DNA of 64,000 nt from Jeotgalibaca ciconiae (GTDB lineage Bacteria > Bacillota > Bacilli > Lactobacillales > Aerococcaceae): assembly GCF_003955755.1 (NCBI RefSeq), contig NZ_CP034465.1:2040001-2104000 (forward strand). Reading direction: 5' to 3'. The translations under genes were made by a program, and so were the position numbers. Positions 8,110 through 16,813 of the stretch are shown here, in pieces. The number at the start of each line of letters is the position of its first letter. Position 1 is the stretch's first letter. The notes below the pieces were generated by a model. It had not been told where the DNA came from, did not search any database, and saw only the letters and a program-made list of their open reading frames with translations.

Positions 8110-9048
8110 ATGTCAGTAATCGAAGTAAAACATGTTACAAAAGATTATGGCCAGGGTCGAGGTATCTTTGATGTTTCTTTTGAAATTAAGAAAGGTGAAG
8201 TCTTTGGATTCTTAGGACCAAATGGGGCAGGAAAGACAACAACTATTCGTCATTTAATGGGTTTCATTCAACCAGATGAAGGCGAATTGTATATTAACGG
8301 AAAAGATACTTGGAAATCAACTGCACTGATCAAACATGATGTCGGCTATTTACCAGGGGAACTTGCCTTCCCAGATTATATGACTGGTGATCAATTCATT
8401 GAGTTTATGGCAGAAGAACGCCATATTTCTGATATGTCACGAACAGAGGAATTAAAAAAGCTTTTTGAATTAGATACATCAGAAGAGATAAAAGAAATGA
8501 GTTTAGGAGATAAAAGAAAACTAGCTGTCGTTACGGCTTTTATGCATAATCCAAACGTATTAATTTTGGATGAACCAACTTCAGGATTAGATCCAGTTAT
8601 GCAAGAACGTTTTATTGAGTTTATATTGAATGAAAAGGCAGATGGAAAGACTATTCTGTTATCCAGTCATATTTTTAGTGAAGTTGATGCCACGTGTGAT
8701 CGGATTGCGATTATTAAAGATGGTATGGTTGTTTCAATGATTGAAGCTGATCAACTGAAAAGAAATACGCATAAGGCCTTCAAAATAGAATTTTCAAGCT
8801 TTGAAGATTATGAAAAGTTTTTAGGAAAGACAGCATTTGCAATTCCAGTTAAACGACCAAACCAAAACCAAGTAAAAATGAATTTGACGGATGAAAAAAT
8901 GCAACAATTATTTACAGAATTGAGTGAAGTGAATGTAAACTTTATTTCTGAAATTAAATTTACACTCGAAGATTATTTCATGGATTTCTATGATCGTAAG
9001 AAGTCAGTTTCTGACGGGGAGGAGAACTTACAATATGGTATATATTGA
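8110..9048 (+). CDS. ABC transporter ATP-binding protein 1
   Basis: Encodes about 312 residues. Walker A GPNGAGKTT, a signature segment around EMSLGDKRK and Walker B VLILDEPTSGLDP are all present, so the ATPase should be active. About 80 residues follow the ATPase core, as in many exporter ATPases of the DrrA/CcmA type. The ATG at 8110 is chosen over 8092 because AGTAGG lies just before it. It overlaps the second ATPase gene by 14 bp, which suggests translational coupling, and the two are related, so they probably form a heterodimer driving the permease at 9929. Substrate unknown; the TetR neighbour suggests a toxic or regulated compound. Confidence 0.88.
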   Translation: MSVIEVKHVTKDYGQGRGIFDVSFEIKKGEVFGFLGPNGAGKTTTIRHLMGFIQPDEGELYINGKDTWKSTALIKHDVGYLPGELAFPDYMTGDQFIEFMAEERHISDMSRTEELKKLFELDTSEEIKEMSLGDKRKLAVVTAFMHNPNVLILDEPTSGLDPVMQERFIEFILNEKADGKTILLSSHIFSEVDATCDRIAIIKDGMVVSMIEADQLKRNTHKAFKIEFSSFEDYEKFLGKTAFAIPVKRPNQNQVKMNLTDEKMQQLFTELSEVNVNFISEIKFTLEDYFMDFYDRKKSVSDGEENLQYGIY

Positions 9049-9928
9049 TATAAAACATTTAACAAAGGACTATAAAAAAGGTCGCGGCGTTTTTGATATC
9101 TCTTTAGAAATTGAAAAAGGAGAAGTCTATGGTTTTGTTGGGGTTAATGGAGCAGGAAAGACCACAACTATACGCCATATGATGGGCTTTATTAAACCAG
9201 ATGAAGGCAGTGTTACAATTCAAGGACTTGATGCGACAAAAAGTAGTGCGGAAGTGAAGCGTTATGTCTCTTATATTCCTGGAGAGATTAATTTTCCAGG
9301 AAACACGAGTGGTGAAGAGTTCTTGAAGGAACAAATTTATTTATCTGGAAGAGGTAGCTGGGGACGTGCCAAAGAATTGAGTGAACAACTCCAGTTAGAT
9401 GTCACGGCAAACGTGCACTCAATGAGTAAAGGGATGAAACAAAAAACGGCAATTGTTTCAGCTTTAGCTTCGGATGCGGATATTTTAATTATGGATGAAC
9501 CCACAACAGGTTTAGATCCTTTGATGCGTGATGTTTTTATTGACCTTTTAAAAGAAGAAAAAGAAAAAGGAAAGACTATTTTTATGTCGAGCCATATTTT
9601 CCAAGAGGTTGAAGAAGTTTGTGATCGTGTCGCGGTCATTCAAGAGGGCAAGATAATAGAAGTCGTTAACATGAAAAATATTCGCTACAACAAAAATAAA
9701 GAATATCGAATGGAATTTAAAACCGAAGAAGACTTTAAACGATTTATTGGTTTGGGGTATCAAATCAGTAAAGTAAAAGCAGAGGATTTACAAATCTTTG
9801 TTCAAATTCATGATGAACATATTAATGAATTAATTCAAACTTTAAAAGATTTTGATTTAGTTTATTTCAAAGAAATTAAAGTTCATTTTGAAGATTATAT
9901 TACTGAAGTATTCAAGGAGGAAAAATAA
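9035..9928 (+). CDS. ABC transporter ATP-binding protein 2
   Basis: Encodes 297 residues and is a diverged duplicate of the preceding ATPase: both begin with a KDYxxGRGxFD segment and have the same C-terminal extension. Walker A GVNGAGKTT, signature SMSKGMKQK and Walker B ILIMDEPTTGLDP are intact. The start at 9035 follows GGGGAGGAG and overlaps the end of the first ATPase gene; the frame extends back to 8990 without a site. The stop abuts the permease ATG at 9929. Tandem ATPases with one large permease are a known exporter layout in Lactobacillales. Confidence 0.88.
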   Translation: MVYIDIKHLTKDYKKGRGVFDISLEIEKGEVYGFVGVNGAGKTTTIRHMMGFIKPDEGSVTIQGLDATKSSAEVKRYVSYIPGEINFPGNTSGEEFLKEQIYLSGRGSWGRAKELSEQLQLDVTANVHSMSKGMKQKTAIVSALASDADILIMDEPTTGLDPLMRDVFIDLLKEEKEKGKTIFMSSHIFQEVEEVCDRVAVIQEGKIIEVVNMKNIRYNKNKEYRMEFKTEEDFKRFIGLGYQISKVKAEDLQIFVQIHDEHINELIQTLKDFDLVYFKEIKVHFEDYITEVFKEEK

Positions 9929-11437
9929 ATGATATCAAAACCAATATTTAAACAAAGTCTACAATCGAACTGGAAGCTATGGTTGATCATAACAATTGTT
10001 GCGTCAATGATCATCTCTGGTTTCATAATAAGCTATGATGCGGCAGGTTACGCTTCAATTGCGGAAGCTGCTGAAGGGACAGCTTTTTCTAATATCTTAT
10101 CCACTCTAACGAGTCTATTAGGGAGTTTAGAAAACTTTTATAAATTGATTGCTGTCATTCTTGGGATTGTTTATGTAGTATTTACCGCAAATAATCTTGT
10201 GGTTAATGAGGTAGATTCAGGATCTATGGCTTACACTTTGTCAACACCTATTAAACGTTCAAGTGTTATTTTTACAAAATCACTTTACTTAATCCTTTCT
10301 GTTGTATTAATGTATACCGTCATTTCACTAGCAGGGTTGACCGCTTCGCAATTGAATTATAACAATGTGACGGGTTATGCGATAAATGAGGATGTTGAAG
10401 CAGCAGCTAAAATGTTGAACCACGATGAAGATTATTGATCCGAGCGACTTTATCTAATTCAAGAAGATGAAGATGTTATGCGTGAAGCCGCTATTGCACG
10501 AGATATGGATACTGAAGCTTATGCGATTTATTTAGAAGATGTCATTCGTGAGCGTTCTTTTGAAGAAGCGGCAGAAATTATTACAGACGAGCGTTACGAC
10601 ATTTATGATGATGACGATGATATGGAAGATGAAGATATCGAAATTACGATGGAAGAATTAATGGAAGATCCAGGAATGATTCTAGATAGTAACGATGCCC
10701 TAGCTGCTGGTGCGCGTGTTTACGGTCTTTCAACAAATGATTATCGTAAAATTGTTCTAGATGAAATGAATGACCTTGAGAGTTCAGAAGAAGTCGAAGA
10801 AGAAGCAGCAGAAGAAGAGCAAGAACCACAACCAACTGCTTCACAAGAAGCGACAACACCTCAAAGACAGCTAACTGAAGACAATGCGGAGCTTCTGCTT
10901 CAAACAGTCATCGACTCATCCGCAACAGCTTTAAACTTAAGTAGTGATCAAGTAAGTGAAAACTTAACATTACTTAAAGATGCGGAAGCCTTAGTCTTAT
11001 CTACACAAACAACCGGATTAAATGAAGAACAAATTACATCAATGGCCAATCATGCGATGGTGTCTTCCGCTAGATCGGTTGATAAAGCTTTAGAATTTGA
11101 TGTTGAAACGTATCTATGGTTAAGTCTGGGGCTACTATTATTAATTCTTGCAATGAGTTCAATAGCGTTCTTCGCATCAACATTGTTTAACCGTACAGGA
11201 ATGGCGTTAGCAATCGGAGGCGGTATACCTTTTGCATTCTTCCTAATTACCATGATTCAACAATTAATGGATAGTGCCGATGGTCTTGAATATATAACAA
11301 TAACCACACTTTTTGACACAGATGCAATTCTTGCCGGTGGAGAATTTGGCTGGGGACTTGTTGCTTTAGGGATCATTGCTTTAGTTTTATATACTCTATC
11401 TCATATTATCTTTACGAAAAAGGATTTGCCTCTTTAA
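9929..11437 (+). pseudogene. ABC exporter permease with in-frame TGA stop
   Basis: A single reading frame of about 502 codons is interrupted once, by TGA at 10436-10438; the frame is the same on both sides and the coding character continues at once (SERLYLIQEDED). The N-terminal 169 residues hold three membrane segments, then comes a long, very acidic non-membrane region, then three more membrane segments near the C-terminus, so the whole forms one ABC-2-type permease. Expressed as is, the product would lack its second membrane half. The explanation may be a recent nonsense mutation (for example CGA to TGA), stop readthrough or a base error. No second frameshift or decay is visible. Confidence 0.75.
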
Positions 11438-11657
11438 TCATTATTTATTCTAACAAGACAGTTTGTGTATAAGAACTCAAGCGTATAATGAGGAGGTGAA
11501 TGCTATAAAATAGACATTCGAATAGAATTATAGAAGATAGTACAAGAAGAATATTACAAATAAAATAATTTTTTCACATTTTAAGGCGTTTTATTTGTAT
11601 ATATTCTAAACAAGCGATACCATAATAATGGAACAAAATATAAGGAGGAAGATATAT

Positions 11658-12119
11658 ATGGCAAGTCAAGAAGTCAAGGATTATTTGAATACAGTGGTGG
11701 CTACTCAAGGACAATTCTATATTCGCCTGCATCAGTTTCATTGGTATGTAAAAGGATCTCATTTTTTTACACTTCATGAAAAATTTGAAGAGTTATATGA
11801 TGAGACAACAGAAAACCTAGATAAGGTTGCAGAACGATTACTAGCAATTGGTGGCGAACCATATGCAACACTTCAAGAATTCATTGACCACTCAGTCATT
11901 GAGGAAAAAGTCGAAGACAAAAACCTTTCACAAGATGAAATGGTTGAAGCAGTTGTAGTAGATTTAGAAATCATTACCAATTCTCTACAAGAGGGTGTTG
12001 AATTAACTGAAGAGCACGGAGACTCCCCTTCAAATGACATGTTAATTGCCATGAAAGAAGGCGTGGACAAACATATTTGGATGCTGAAAGGTTACTTAGG
12101 CAAACCAGTGGACGCATAA
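11658..12119 (+). CDS. dps: Dps-family ferritin-like DNA-protection protein
   Basis: Encodes 153 residues, the usual Dps length. The helix with QFHWYVKG carries the ferroxidase histidine and a following HEKFEELYDETTENLDKVAER shows the conserved H-x-x-F-E-x-x-Y-D pattern, here given by FHWYVKG and FEELYDE. Dps proteins form 12-mers that oxidise and store iron with peroxide and shield DNA. AAGGAGG precedes the ATG at 11658. It begins a run of stress or metal-type genes but has its own terminator, so it is probably transcribed alone. Control by a peroxide or iron regulator would be usual, but I could not identify an operator. Confidence 0.93.
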   Translation: MASQEVKDYLNTVVATQGQFYIRLHQFHWYVKGSHFFTLHEKFEELYDETTENLDKVAERLLAIGGEPYATLQEFIDHSVIEEKVEDKNLSQDEMVEAVVVDLEIITNSLQEGVELTEEHGDSPSNDMLIAMKEGVDKHIWMLKGYLGKPVDA

Positions 12120-12150
12120 TCACCATATAAAAATAAAATAGTTGAACAAG

Positions 12151-12189
12151 AAAGCACTAAGAGTCTTTAAATATTTTTAGTGCTTTTTT
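12151..12189 (+). terminator. Terminator of dps
   Basis: AAAGCACTAA (12151-12160) pairs with TTAGTGCTTT (12177-12186), followed by a T run. Confidence 0.8.
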
Positions 12190-12286
12190 GAAGTGAAGCT
12201 TATAAATTGACACTTTAGAAGCAGAGATGTAGAACACATTTGAAACTACACATGTAGACGAAAAGAATAAGAAAGAAGGAATATTG

Positions 12287-12745
12287 ATGAATAAATATGC
12301 ACGTTTCGGACTTATGATTTTGACTTCTACGGTTATTATGTATTTTATGATGTTTGTGAATGTTAATGAGTATGACCATGTTCAAATAAGTCAAACGCGT
12401 ATTTACATGGCAGTAATGATGGGTGCGATTATGGCGATTATTATGATGGGCTTTATGTGGAAAATGTATGACAACAAAAAATTAAATACAGTGATATTAG
12501 TTCTTTCAGTAGTTCTTGCAATCGGGTCTTTTGGTTTTATTCAAACACAAGCTGGAGTAGATGATACAGCATGGATGAAAGCAATGATTCCCCACCATTC
12601 AACTGCTATTTTGACGAGTGAAAATGCTAATCTATCAGATCCTCGTGTACAACAATTAAGCGAAGAAATTATTCAAGCACAAGAAGAAGAAATTGCTGAA
12701 ATGGAGCGTTTGATTAAAGAACTAGAAGAAAACAATGAAGAATAA
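12287..12745 (+). CDS. DUF305 membrane-anchored protein
   Basis: Encodes 152 residues. Three hydrophobic segments rich in methionine fill the N-terminal 85 residues. The C-terminal segment WMKAMIPHHSTAI, then NLSDPRVQQL and EEIIQAQEEEIAEM, is the DUF305 pattern, whose His and Met residues are thought to bind metal; several members sit in copper-response clusters. AGAAGGA lies before the ATG at 12287; a TTG at 12284 is possible. The protein should be embedded in the membrane with the HH motif outside or at the surface. Role in metal handling is inference from family and neighbours. Confidence 0.8.
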   Translation: MNKYARFGLMILTSTVIMYFMMFVNVNEYDHVQISQTRIYMAVMMGAIMAIIMMGFMWKMYDNKKLNTVILVLSVVLAIGSFGFIQTQAGVDDTAWMKAMIPHHSTAILTSENANLSDPRVQQLSEEIIQAQEEEIAEMERLIKELEENNEE

Positions 12746-12869
12746 TTTTTTTCATATAGTAACCGTTTAGAAGATATAAAGAGGTCTCTACTATTAACGT
12801 AATCAACTTACTTTCTATTTTTTTTAAAAAATATAAATTCATAACTCAATAAATTAATAACAAGTTATA

Positions 12870-13106
12870 ATGGTAAGCAAAAGGATGTTACTAACTGTAA
12901 AAGCGATAAAGGAGGGATTTTTTATTTTACTCTTACTCATTGTGATCGGTCTTGTATTATTCCTTTATTTTCAAAGAAACCAAACAAATATTAACTCTCA
13001 AAGAAAAATACATGACGCAATAGATATACTCGATGAACGTTATGCCAGAGGCGAAATCGACGAAGAAGAATACACTCAAAGGAAAAAGATACTGAGGGGT
13101 GATTAA
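12870..13106 (+). CDS. Small SHOCT-domain membrane protein 1
   Basis: Encodes up to 78 residues: one strong membrane helix (residues about 17-35) and then a C-terminal SHOCT motif, AIDILDERYARGEIDEEEY. The start is uncertain because no good ribosome site precedes 12870, and AAGGAGGG at 12908-12915 lies inside the frame with only rare-codon starts after it. Its stop abuts the ATG of the next gene, which carries the same motif, so they are a coupled pair. SHOCT is a short oligomerisation-type motif; a specific function cannot be assigned. Confidence 0.7.
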   Translation: MVSKRMLLTVKAIKEGFFILLLLIVIGLVLFLYFQRNQTNINSQRKIHDAIDILDERYARGEIDEEEYTQRKKILRGD

Positions 13107-13379
13107 ATGCATCGCTATTGGATGAATGACTTTTATGATTTTATGGATCCAAACTCACCAATGGGCGGGTGGGGTGGATGGTTTATCGTTTATGATTTGG
13201 TAAAACTCCTGATTATCATTGCTGCTATCATTATAATCGTGCGTTTATTGACAAATAGTTTTCATAAAACAGACCAAGGAAAGCATAATAAAGCTATTGA
13301 CATTCTCAAGGAACGTTACGCTCGTGGAGAAATTGATGAAGAAGAATATCGAGAGAAAATGGAAAAATTAAATAAATAA
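13107..13379 (+). CDS. Small SHOCT-domain membrane protein 2
   Basis: Encodes 90 residues. A Gly/Trp-rich N-terminus (MGGWGGWF), one membrane helix (about 33-52, very rich in Ile) and a C-terminal SHOCT motif, AIDILKERYARGEIDEEEY, nearly identical to that of the preceding protein. GAGGGG lies before the ATG. The shared motif suggests the two proteins interact or arose by duplication with different N-termini. Proteins of this kind often accompany copper or cell-envelope stress genes; here DUF305 and DUF302 genes flank them. Confidence 0.78.
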   Translation: MHRYWMNDFYDFMDPNSPMGGWGGWFIVYDLVKLLIIIAAIIIIVRLLTNSFHKTDQGKHNKAIDILKERYARGEIDEEEYREKMEKLNK

Positions 13380-13402
13380 AAATTTTACAGGAGGCAATAA
13401 TA

Positions 13403-13789
13403 ATGAATCTCGTTTATGAAAAAAGTACCAATAAAACTTTAGAGGAAGCGTTAAAAGCACTAGAAGAAAATTTGAAAGAAAACAATTTTGGTATTCTCTG
13501 GCAGTTGAACTTTAAAGACAAACTAAATGAAAAAAATTTAGAATTTCAAGATGATTTTGTCGTACTAGAAGTTTGCAATCCTGAACAAGCTCAGGAAGTT
13601 TTAAATAAAAATATTCATATTGGTTATGCTCTCCCTTGTAAAATGGTTGTCCGAACTGAAGGAGAACAGACTTATATCGGTATGGCTAGCCCGAATGTGT
13701 TAATCGGCTTATTTGACGAGCCGGAATTGAAAGAAGTGGCTCAAAAAGTAGAAGTAACTCTTAAAAAGGCTATTGAAGCTTCGGTTTAG
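13403..13789 (+). CDS. DUF302-family protein
   Basis: Encodes 128 residues matching the DUF302 fold: an alpha/beta unit with FGILWQLNFKDKL, a middle VVLEVCNPEQAQEVL and GYALPCKMVVRTEG. The two Cys (in EVCNP and LPCKM) are typical of the family. No signal peptide, so cytoplasmic. ACAGGAGG precedes the ATG at the right distance. It ends the likely operon with the two SHOCT genes. DUF302 proteins are frequent next to metal-resistance or thiol-stress genes, but the biochemical role is not established. Confidence 0.82.
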   Translation: MNLVYEKSTNKTLEEALKALEENLKENNFGILWQLNFKDKLNEKNLEFQDDFVVLEVCNPEQAQEVLNKNIHIGYALPCKMVVRTEGEQTYIGMASPNVLIGLFDEPELKEVAQKVEVTLKKAIEASV

Positions 13790-13814
13790 ATCACTTAAAG
13801 AAAGGAAGAGGGCA

Positions 13815-14981
13815 ATGTTTTATGGGAAAAATCTGCAAGTAGTCCGAATGCTACACGGCCTTTCTCGTAAGGAACTCGGAGAAAGATTGAATGTATCCGA
13901 ACAATCTATATGGCAGTTTGAAAAGCAAATGACGGAACCATCATTCGAAAACATTTTACAATTAGGAGAAATTTTACAAGTAAAAACAGCTTTTTTCTTT
14001 GAAAAGTTTCGTATCTCAAAGACTTTCTCTGAAAATAATGTAGCATACCGAAAAGCAGATGTTTCTTCTAGAAAAAAGACTAATAGTGAAGTAGTTTATT
14101 TAAATGTGGTTTCAGAAGTAATTGATTATTTAGAAAGTTTTTTAAATGTTCCGCCAAATACTTTGATAACTTTGAGAGAGAGAGTTGGAGAGTATTTGTT
14201 TGGGGAATTAACGAATGAAAAAATAGAGTTGATTTCTTCAGTTGCTCGAGATTTTTTAGATATTCAGCCACACAATACTAATCTTTTATTAGCATTAGAA
14301 AAATCAGGTATCCATGTTCTAGAAAAAAATGTTGGTGGGAAAGCAGATGCATATAGTGCATGGTCCACCAAAGAGGTTCCAGTGATTGTACTTGGAATTA
14401 AAAAATCAGCTGTAAGAAGAAATTTTGATTTAGCGCACGAATTGGGACACTTACTGCTACATCCACATATAGACTTTCTTACGTTAGAAAAAAATGAACG
14501 CCAACAAACGGAACGAGAAGCAGATTACTTTGCTTCATGTTTTCTTTTACCATCACAAATGGTAAGCAAAGATTTTAAAGAAATTAAAAAAATATCCAAT
14601 CCAGAAAGCTACATTCCTTTAAAGTCAAAATACAATGTTTCTATTCAAGCTCTTGAAATGAGAGCTTATAAATTAGGGTTCTTGATACCCAAACAGCATA
14701 GTTATTTTTATCGCCAAATTTCTATAAAAGATTACAAAGTGGAAGAACCTTTAGATAGAGAAATTACCTTAAAGCGGCCAGGGAAGATTCGAAGTATTTT
14801 CCATTTGATTTTAAGTAATCAAATTACCAATCTGGGAAGCATTGAAGAACATTTTAAAATGGAAAGAAGATTAATAGAAGAGATGTTTTCAATCGAACCA
14901 GATTTCTTCATTCCTTATGAAAAACAAGAAGCCTTTACATCCTTTAATAATGTATTGAGACCGAAGTTTGGTGCAATATAG
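13815..14981 (+). CDS. XRE-type HTH fused to ImmA/IrrE metallopeptidase
   Basis: Encodes 388 residues. Residues about 5-60 form a lambda-repressor-type helix-turn-helix (LSRKELGERLNVSEQSIWQF). The middle carries the ImmA/IrrE zinc peptidase motif HELGH with the first His at about residue 208, followed by the downstream glutamate in EREADYFASCFLLP. Such fusions can act as repressors that cleave themselves or a partner under stress, and some are antitoxins of two-gene modules. No toxin gene lies next to it here. The start at 13815 follows AAGGAAGAGGG; the frame extends back to 13773 into the previous gene. The terminator at 15014 ends it. Confidence 0.82.
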   Translation: MFYGKNLQVVRMLHGLSRKELGERLNVSEQSIWQFEKQMTEPSFENILQLGEILQVKTAFFFEKFRISKTFSENNVAYRKADVSSRKKTNSEVVYLNVVSEVIDYLESFLNVPPNTLITLRERVGEYLFGELTNEKIELISSVARDFLDIQPHNTNLLLALEKSGIHVLEKNVGGKADAYSAWSTKEVPVIVLGIKKSAVRRNFDLAHELGHLLLHPHIDFLTLEKNERQQTEREADYFASCFLLPSQMVSKDFKEIKKISNPESYIPLKSKYNVSIQALEMRAYKLGFLIPKQHSYFYRQISIKDYKVEEPLDREITLKRPGKIRSIFHLILSNQITNLGSIEEHFKMERRLIEEMFSIEPDFFIPYEKQEAFTSFNNVLRPKFGAI

Positions 14982-15013
14982 AGATTAGCAACGATTGACC
15001 GAGTTAAATAGAG

Positions 15014-15044
15014 ACCACCTTATCGTAAGTTAAGGTGGTTTTTT
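15014..15044 (+). terminator. Terminator after the ImmA/IrrE gene
   Basis: ACCACCTTA (15014-15022) pairs with TAAGGTGGT (15031-15039), followed by TTTTTT. A related sequence, with AAGTTAAGATGGTTTTTTCTG, recurs at 28260, so this hairpin may belong to the interspersed element that contains the 51-bp repeats. Confidence 0.7.
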
Positions 15045-15114
15045 CTACCTAAAAAATATGAAATCGAAATGATCTTCATTTGAAGGATTTTAGAATTGAG
15101 CTTATATCAATTCT

Positions 15115-15200
15115 AAACAGTTGCAAGGCCAACTTCAATTATGACTGCTGTATTTTGCATAAAAACAACAATTGAAAGCAAGAATCTGTTTTCAACTTGT
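15115..15200. repeat. 51-bp-period repeat, locus 2 (two degenerate units)
   Basis: AAACAGTTGCAAG starts at 15115 and CAACAATTGAAAG at 15166, again exactly 51 bp apart; the last unit keeps AATCTGTTTTCAACT. The preceding 100 bp, including TTCATTTGAAGGA, resemble the DNA before the 28.4 kb locus. Apart from this, 15045-15366 shows no supported gene. Confidence 0.55.
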
Positions 15201-15366
15201 GTTAGACTAAATATTGGTGACAGAAAAAAACAACGTTTCCGTACTACATGGCTTCTGTTTCAATGTTCTTTCTCCCTTGTGATTGTCTATTATTTTCTCT
15301 ACCTTTTTTCGTCGCTTTTTTAGATTCCGTGTCCGTATTCTTGACAGAGCTCCAAAAAATTCATTA

Positions 15367-16089
15367 TTATCTCTTAAATTTATATGTATAAATGTTACCA
15401 TTATAGAATGTTTCAAAATAACCTAAAATTTTTTCTTCTCCATTTATTAGCACTTTAGTAATTGCTTTGGACTTTAAAAGTGCTCCTTCCTCTATTTGCA
15501 AAATACTTTTTTGTTCAATAGTGGGTAGCACTGCTTCCATTTCTAACTCACTGCCGATAATAGTATAATTCAATGACCTTAAATATTCATAAAAAGAACT
15601 ATCCAAGGCGTCTAAGCTAAGAGTAGGTAAAACTTCTGCTGATACGTAACTATAATTTAAAGCGATAGGTATTTCATTTCCAGTTCTCAATCTAACAAAA
15701 AAATGAAGCATAGTGTCTTCTTTAATATTCATTTTTTGAGAAATCTCAGGTATTTCATTAGAATTAATCAATTTATAACTTAATAGCTGTGAACCTGGCT
15801 TAAGACCTATGGATTTCATATCTTCAGTAAAACTAGATTGTTCCTCCAAGGATTTAACAACGTGAGAGGAAGTCACAAAACTTCCTTTTCCCGAAATTCT
15901 CGTAATATGTTTCTTCTCTACAAGCTTGTTTAACGCTTTGTTTATTGTCATTCTGCTAAAACCAAATTTTTCTACTAACTGTTCTTCTGTTTCAATTTGA
16001 TCTCCGACTTTTAATTCTCCACTATCAATCTTCTGAAGTAGATAGTTAACCACCTGACTGTATTTAGGTATTTTCCCCATAGAACGCAT
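15367..16089 (-). CDS. GntR/UTRA-family regulator
   Basis: Encodes 240 residues. The N-terminal winged helix (KYSQVVNYLLQKIDSGELK, then EEQLVEKFGFSRMTINKAL) is of the GntR type, and the C-terminal 150 residues fit the UTRA ligand-binding domain used by HutC, NagR and TreR-like sugar regulators. It is transcribed away from the PTS/SIS operon and several TGTATATAC-type sites lie in the gap, so it probably represses that operon until a sugar phosphate binds. The start could be 16089 or the ATG at 16080; both have a possible GGA site. The effector is unknown. Confidence 0.85.
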   Translation of the reverse strand: MRSMGKIPKYSQVVNYLLQKIDSGELKVGDQIETEEQLVEKFGFSRMTINKALNKLVEKKHITRISGKGSFVTSSHVVKSLEEQSSFTEDMKSIGLKPGSQLLSYKLINSNEIPEISQKMNIKEDTMLHFFVRLRTGNEIPIALNYSYVSAEVLPTLSLDALDSSFYEYLRSLNYTIIGSELEMEAVLPTIEQKSILQIEEGALLKSKAITKVLINGEEKILGYFETFYNGNIYTYKFKR

Positions 16090-16126
16090 TTTCCTTTCTG
16101 TAATGATATATAGAACTTTAAAATAT

Positions 16127-16187
16127 TTGTATATGGTTAATACATTTTTTTATATCTACATTTATTATAATGTATATACTTGATTTT
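16127..16187. promoter_or_regulatory. Regulator sites, copy 1 of a duplicated promoter region
   Basis: TTGTATATGGTTAATACATT at 16127 and ATAATGTATATACTTGAT near 16168-16185 flank an ATTATAAT -10-like element. The same arrangement is repeated at 16344-16402. The TGTATATAC core is a likely operator for the adjacent GntR/UTRA protein. Beyond these sites 16090-16719 contains only very short broken frames. Confidence 0.5.
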
Positions 16188-16343
16188 AACAGTAAAAATC
16201 AACTAATACTTCTGTATTAATTAATTTTTATTAATTTAGCGATTATTTACACCATAAATAGTTCTTAAATTTTCTTATTTCTTTTTCTTTATTAGTTTTT
16301 ACAACAAGCATTTAAGCTAATCTTAGAAACATTAAAAATTAAT

Positions 16344-16402
16344 TTGTATATGGTTATTGCATTTTTTTTACTCTTGATGTATTACAATGTATATACATTG
16401 AT
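16344..16402 (+). promoter_or_regulatory. Regulator sites, copy 2, with palindromic operator
   Basis: TTGTATATGGTTATTGCATT begins at 16344; CAATGTATATACATTG at 16385-16400 is a perfect 16-bp palindrome next to a TACAAT -10-like element. GGGAGG follows at 16405, but the frame after it stops at once, so the gene that this promoter once served seems lost. Confidence 0.5.
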
Positions 16403-16659
16403 AGGGAGGTATTCTTACAATGTTTTAAAATTGAAAGAGTAAGAGGATGTGGGAGGAGGATCAAAAATTGTGGATGTTCATTTGTAATATTTACTTTTAG
16501 AAATGAGAGGGCTTACTTACGATTTTGAATACAGTAATCACGAATTTGTCTTTTAGAGAACCAAATAATTCATTAGAAAAGAACAAATAGAATATCTATA
16601 GTAATAAAAAGTTATATAGCTACTAGTGAATTTTATTTTTTGAAATGAGAAAACAAAGT

Positions 16660-16706
16660 AAAGTATATACATTTAATTGAAGGTTAAACGTATATAAATG
16701 TATACA
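16660..16706 (+). promoter_or_regulatory. Regulator sites ahead of the SIS/PTS operon
   Basis: AAAGTATATACATTT at 16660 and the CGTATATAAATGTATAC region at 16689-16705 repeat the TGTATATAC theme immediately before the ribosome site (AAGGAG) of the first operon gene. This is the likely operator of the operon. Confidence 0.45.
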
Positions 16707-16719
16707 AGGAGTGAATACA

Positions 16720-16813
16720 ATGAAAATGATTGATTACATATATGATCAACCTAATCGATTAAAAATGATATCAAATATGAAAGATGAATTTTGTAAGCCA
16801 CTCGTTGAGTATT
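16720..16813 (+). pseudogene. 5' part of SIS gene split by IS21
   Basis: The ATG at 16720 follows AAGGAG. The first residues, MKMIDYIYDQPNRL, are the usual start of SIS isomerase/deglycase proteins that head amino-sugar or Amadori-product operons. After about 31 codons the frame runs into the IS21 end. Joining 16720-16813 to the DNA after 19583, so that the TATT duplication is counted once, restores GAG-TAT-TCA-CTC and an unbroken frame. The remaining part is listed at 19580. Confidence 0.8.

Noticed and set aside
10436-10478. Two separate genes in the ABC permease region
   Set aside because: Both parts lie in one frame, coding continues directly after the TGA, there is no ribosome site for a second start, and each half alone is an incomplete permease.
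13815-14981. Toxin-antitoxin pair with the DUF302 gene as partner
   Set aside because: DUF302 proteins are not known toxins, and the gene groups by spacing with the SHOCT pair.
15141-15416. Short ORFs on both strands around 15.1-15.4 kb
   Set aside because: They overlap the degenerate 51-bp repeat and have no ribosome site or recognisable product.
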